Shown: one piece after another, positions 63,662-64,000 of the stretch
Layout of the letters: each line of letters begins with the position of its first letter
How positions within the stretch are numbered: the first letter of the stretch is position 1
NCBI RefSeq assembly: GCF_000379725.1
Contig: NZ_KB903665.1
Location: 130,381 to 194,380 of the forward strand
DNA length: 64,000 nucleotides
Origin: Cytophaga aurantiaca DSM 3654
Lineage (GTDB): Bacteria > Bacteroidota > Bacteroidia > Cytophagales > Cytophagaceae
Reading direction: 5' to 3'
Notes under the pieces: model-generated
The model's input: the letters and a program-made list of their open reading frames with translations, nothing else
Databases searched by the model: none
What the model was told of the DNA's origin: nothing
Made by a program: the position numbers and the translations under genes

Positions 63662-63857
63662 AATTATTTTAAAATTATTCTTATTGAACTTGAATAGGTT
63701 AGCTTAAATCAACCTTTATTTAGTAGAATACGCTTTGCCATTTAAGATATTTTTAGCAATTTTGAAACCCGATAAAAACAGAAGGTGTATCGGAAAGTTG
63801 AAATCGACAAGTTTTTAAATGTTAATAGATTGTTAAGACAAAGTTATTAACAGTACT

Positions 63858-63887
63858 TGTTTGGAATAAAAAAGTAGTTACCTTTGC
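63858..63887 (+). promoter_or_regulatory. Strong Bacteroidota promoter, probably of an rRNA operon
   Basis: TTG (63858-63860), 19 bp and TACCTTTG (63880-63887) match the -33/-7 consensus well. The following GCAGCCCGTTAG and a leader without a start codon or reading frame up to 64000 resemble rRNA-operon leaders of this phylum, so the 16S gene may begin shortly after the window. Confidence 0.6.
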
Positions 63888-64000
63888 AGCCCGTTAGATT
63901 GTAAACGGGAATAAAAGTTGATCAGACGGAAGGTTTGATTGAGATTGAAAAAAAGGAGTTAGGTAAGGCAGCGATGTTTGACTAATTACAATTCGGAAGC

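Larger units (their letters stand above)
63312..63857. other. Gene-free, repeat-rich region
   Basis: This stretch of about 546 bp lies between the CDF gene and the promoter at 63858. It contains an AGTATG-rich stretch (63378-63516) and a 7-bp tandem repeat (63613-63661). No coding frame is convincing. Confidence 0.6.

Overview
The window comes from an AT-rich member of the Bacteroidota, most likely a Cytophagales bacterium close to Cytophaga hutchinsonii (inference). The reasons are -7 promoter boxes of the TAnnTTTG type, exported proteins with putative type IX secretion (T9SS) C-terminal domains, PorE-like OmpA proteins, GSIII and GSII glutamine synthetases side by side, DUF5686 and DUF2490 proteins, and a GH5 cellulase. 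Most of the window is ordinary chromosome. One 3.2-kb mobile element lies at 48.3-51.5 kb.

Layout. 0-6.6 kb: a gene tail, three small enzyme-like genes (flavin reductase, VOC, SRPBCC), a lipoprotein and a DUF2339/DUF3999-like membrane pair. 6.7-16.2 kb (mostly minus): a cytoplasmic glutaminase, an exported protein usually mislabelled asparagine synthetase B, and a six-gene envelope operon (porin, exported glutaminase, porin, amidohydrolase, DUF2490, small exported protein). 16.5-23.4 kb: mtaB, an LTA-synthase-like sulfatase, then GSIII and GSII. Four glutamine enzymes within 17 kb make this a nitrogen-handling neighbourhood. 23.5-32 kb: T9SS-type exported proteins (one with a spondin_N domain), an MBOAT/SGNH acyl-transfer pair, a GH5 cellulase and small unknowns. 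32-41.6 kb: DUF5686, a patatin-like membrane protein, lepA, folD, queE and a GT39-like protein. 41.8-47.9 kb: two PorE-like paralogues, small exported proteins and an XRE-family regulator.

48.3-51.5 kb: a transposon with an IS1595-family (ISXO2-like) transposase, 23-bp terminal inverted repeats and an 8-bp target duplication. It carries a HEPN-motif protein, a predicted small RNA facing that gene's 3' end, a 46-aa basic protein, and a two-gene unit with an ImmA/IrrE-like protein that has lost the HExxH motif. An array of TTACAnnTGTAA palindromes lies between the XRE gene and the element, and further copies lie inside both ends of the element. This is the most novel part of the window.

51.6-64 kb: housekeeping genes clpX, clpP, tig and tRNA-Leu(UAG) on the minus strand, then rsh, a fur-family gene, a STAS gene and purA on the plus strand, a vWA protein, a MITE-like inverted-repeat element, a CDF metal transporter, tandem repeats and, at the right edge, a strong promoter that looks like an rRNA-operon leader. 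All assignments rest on reading the sequence. No database search was run.
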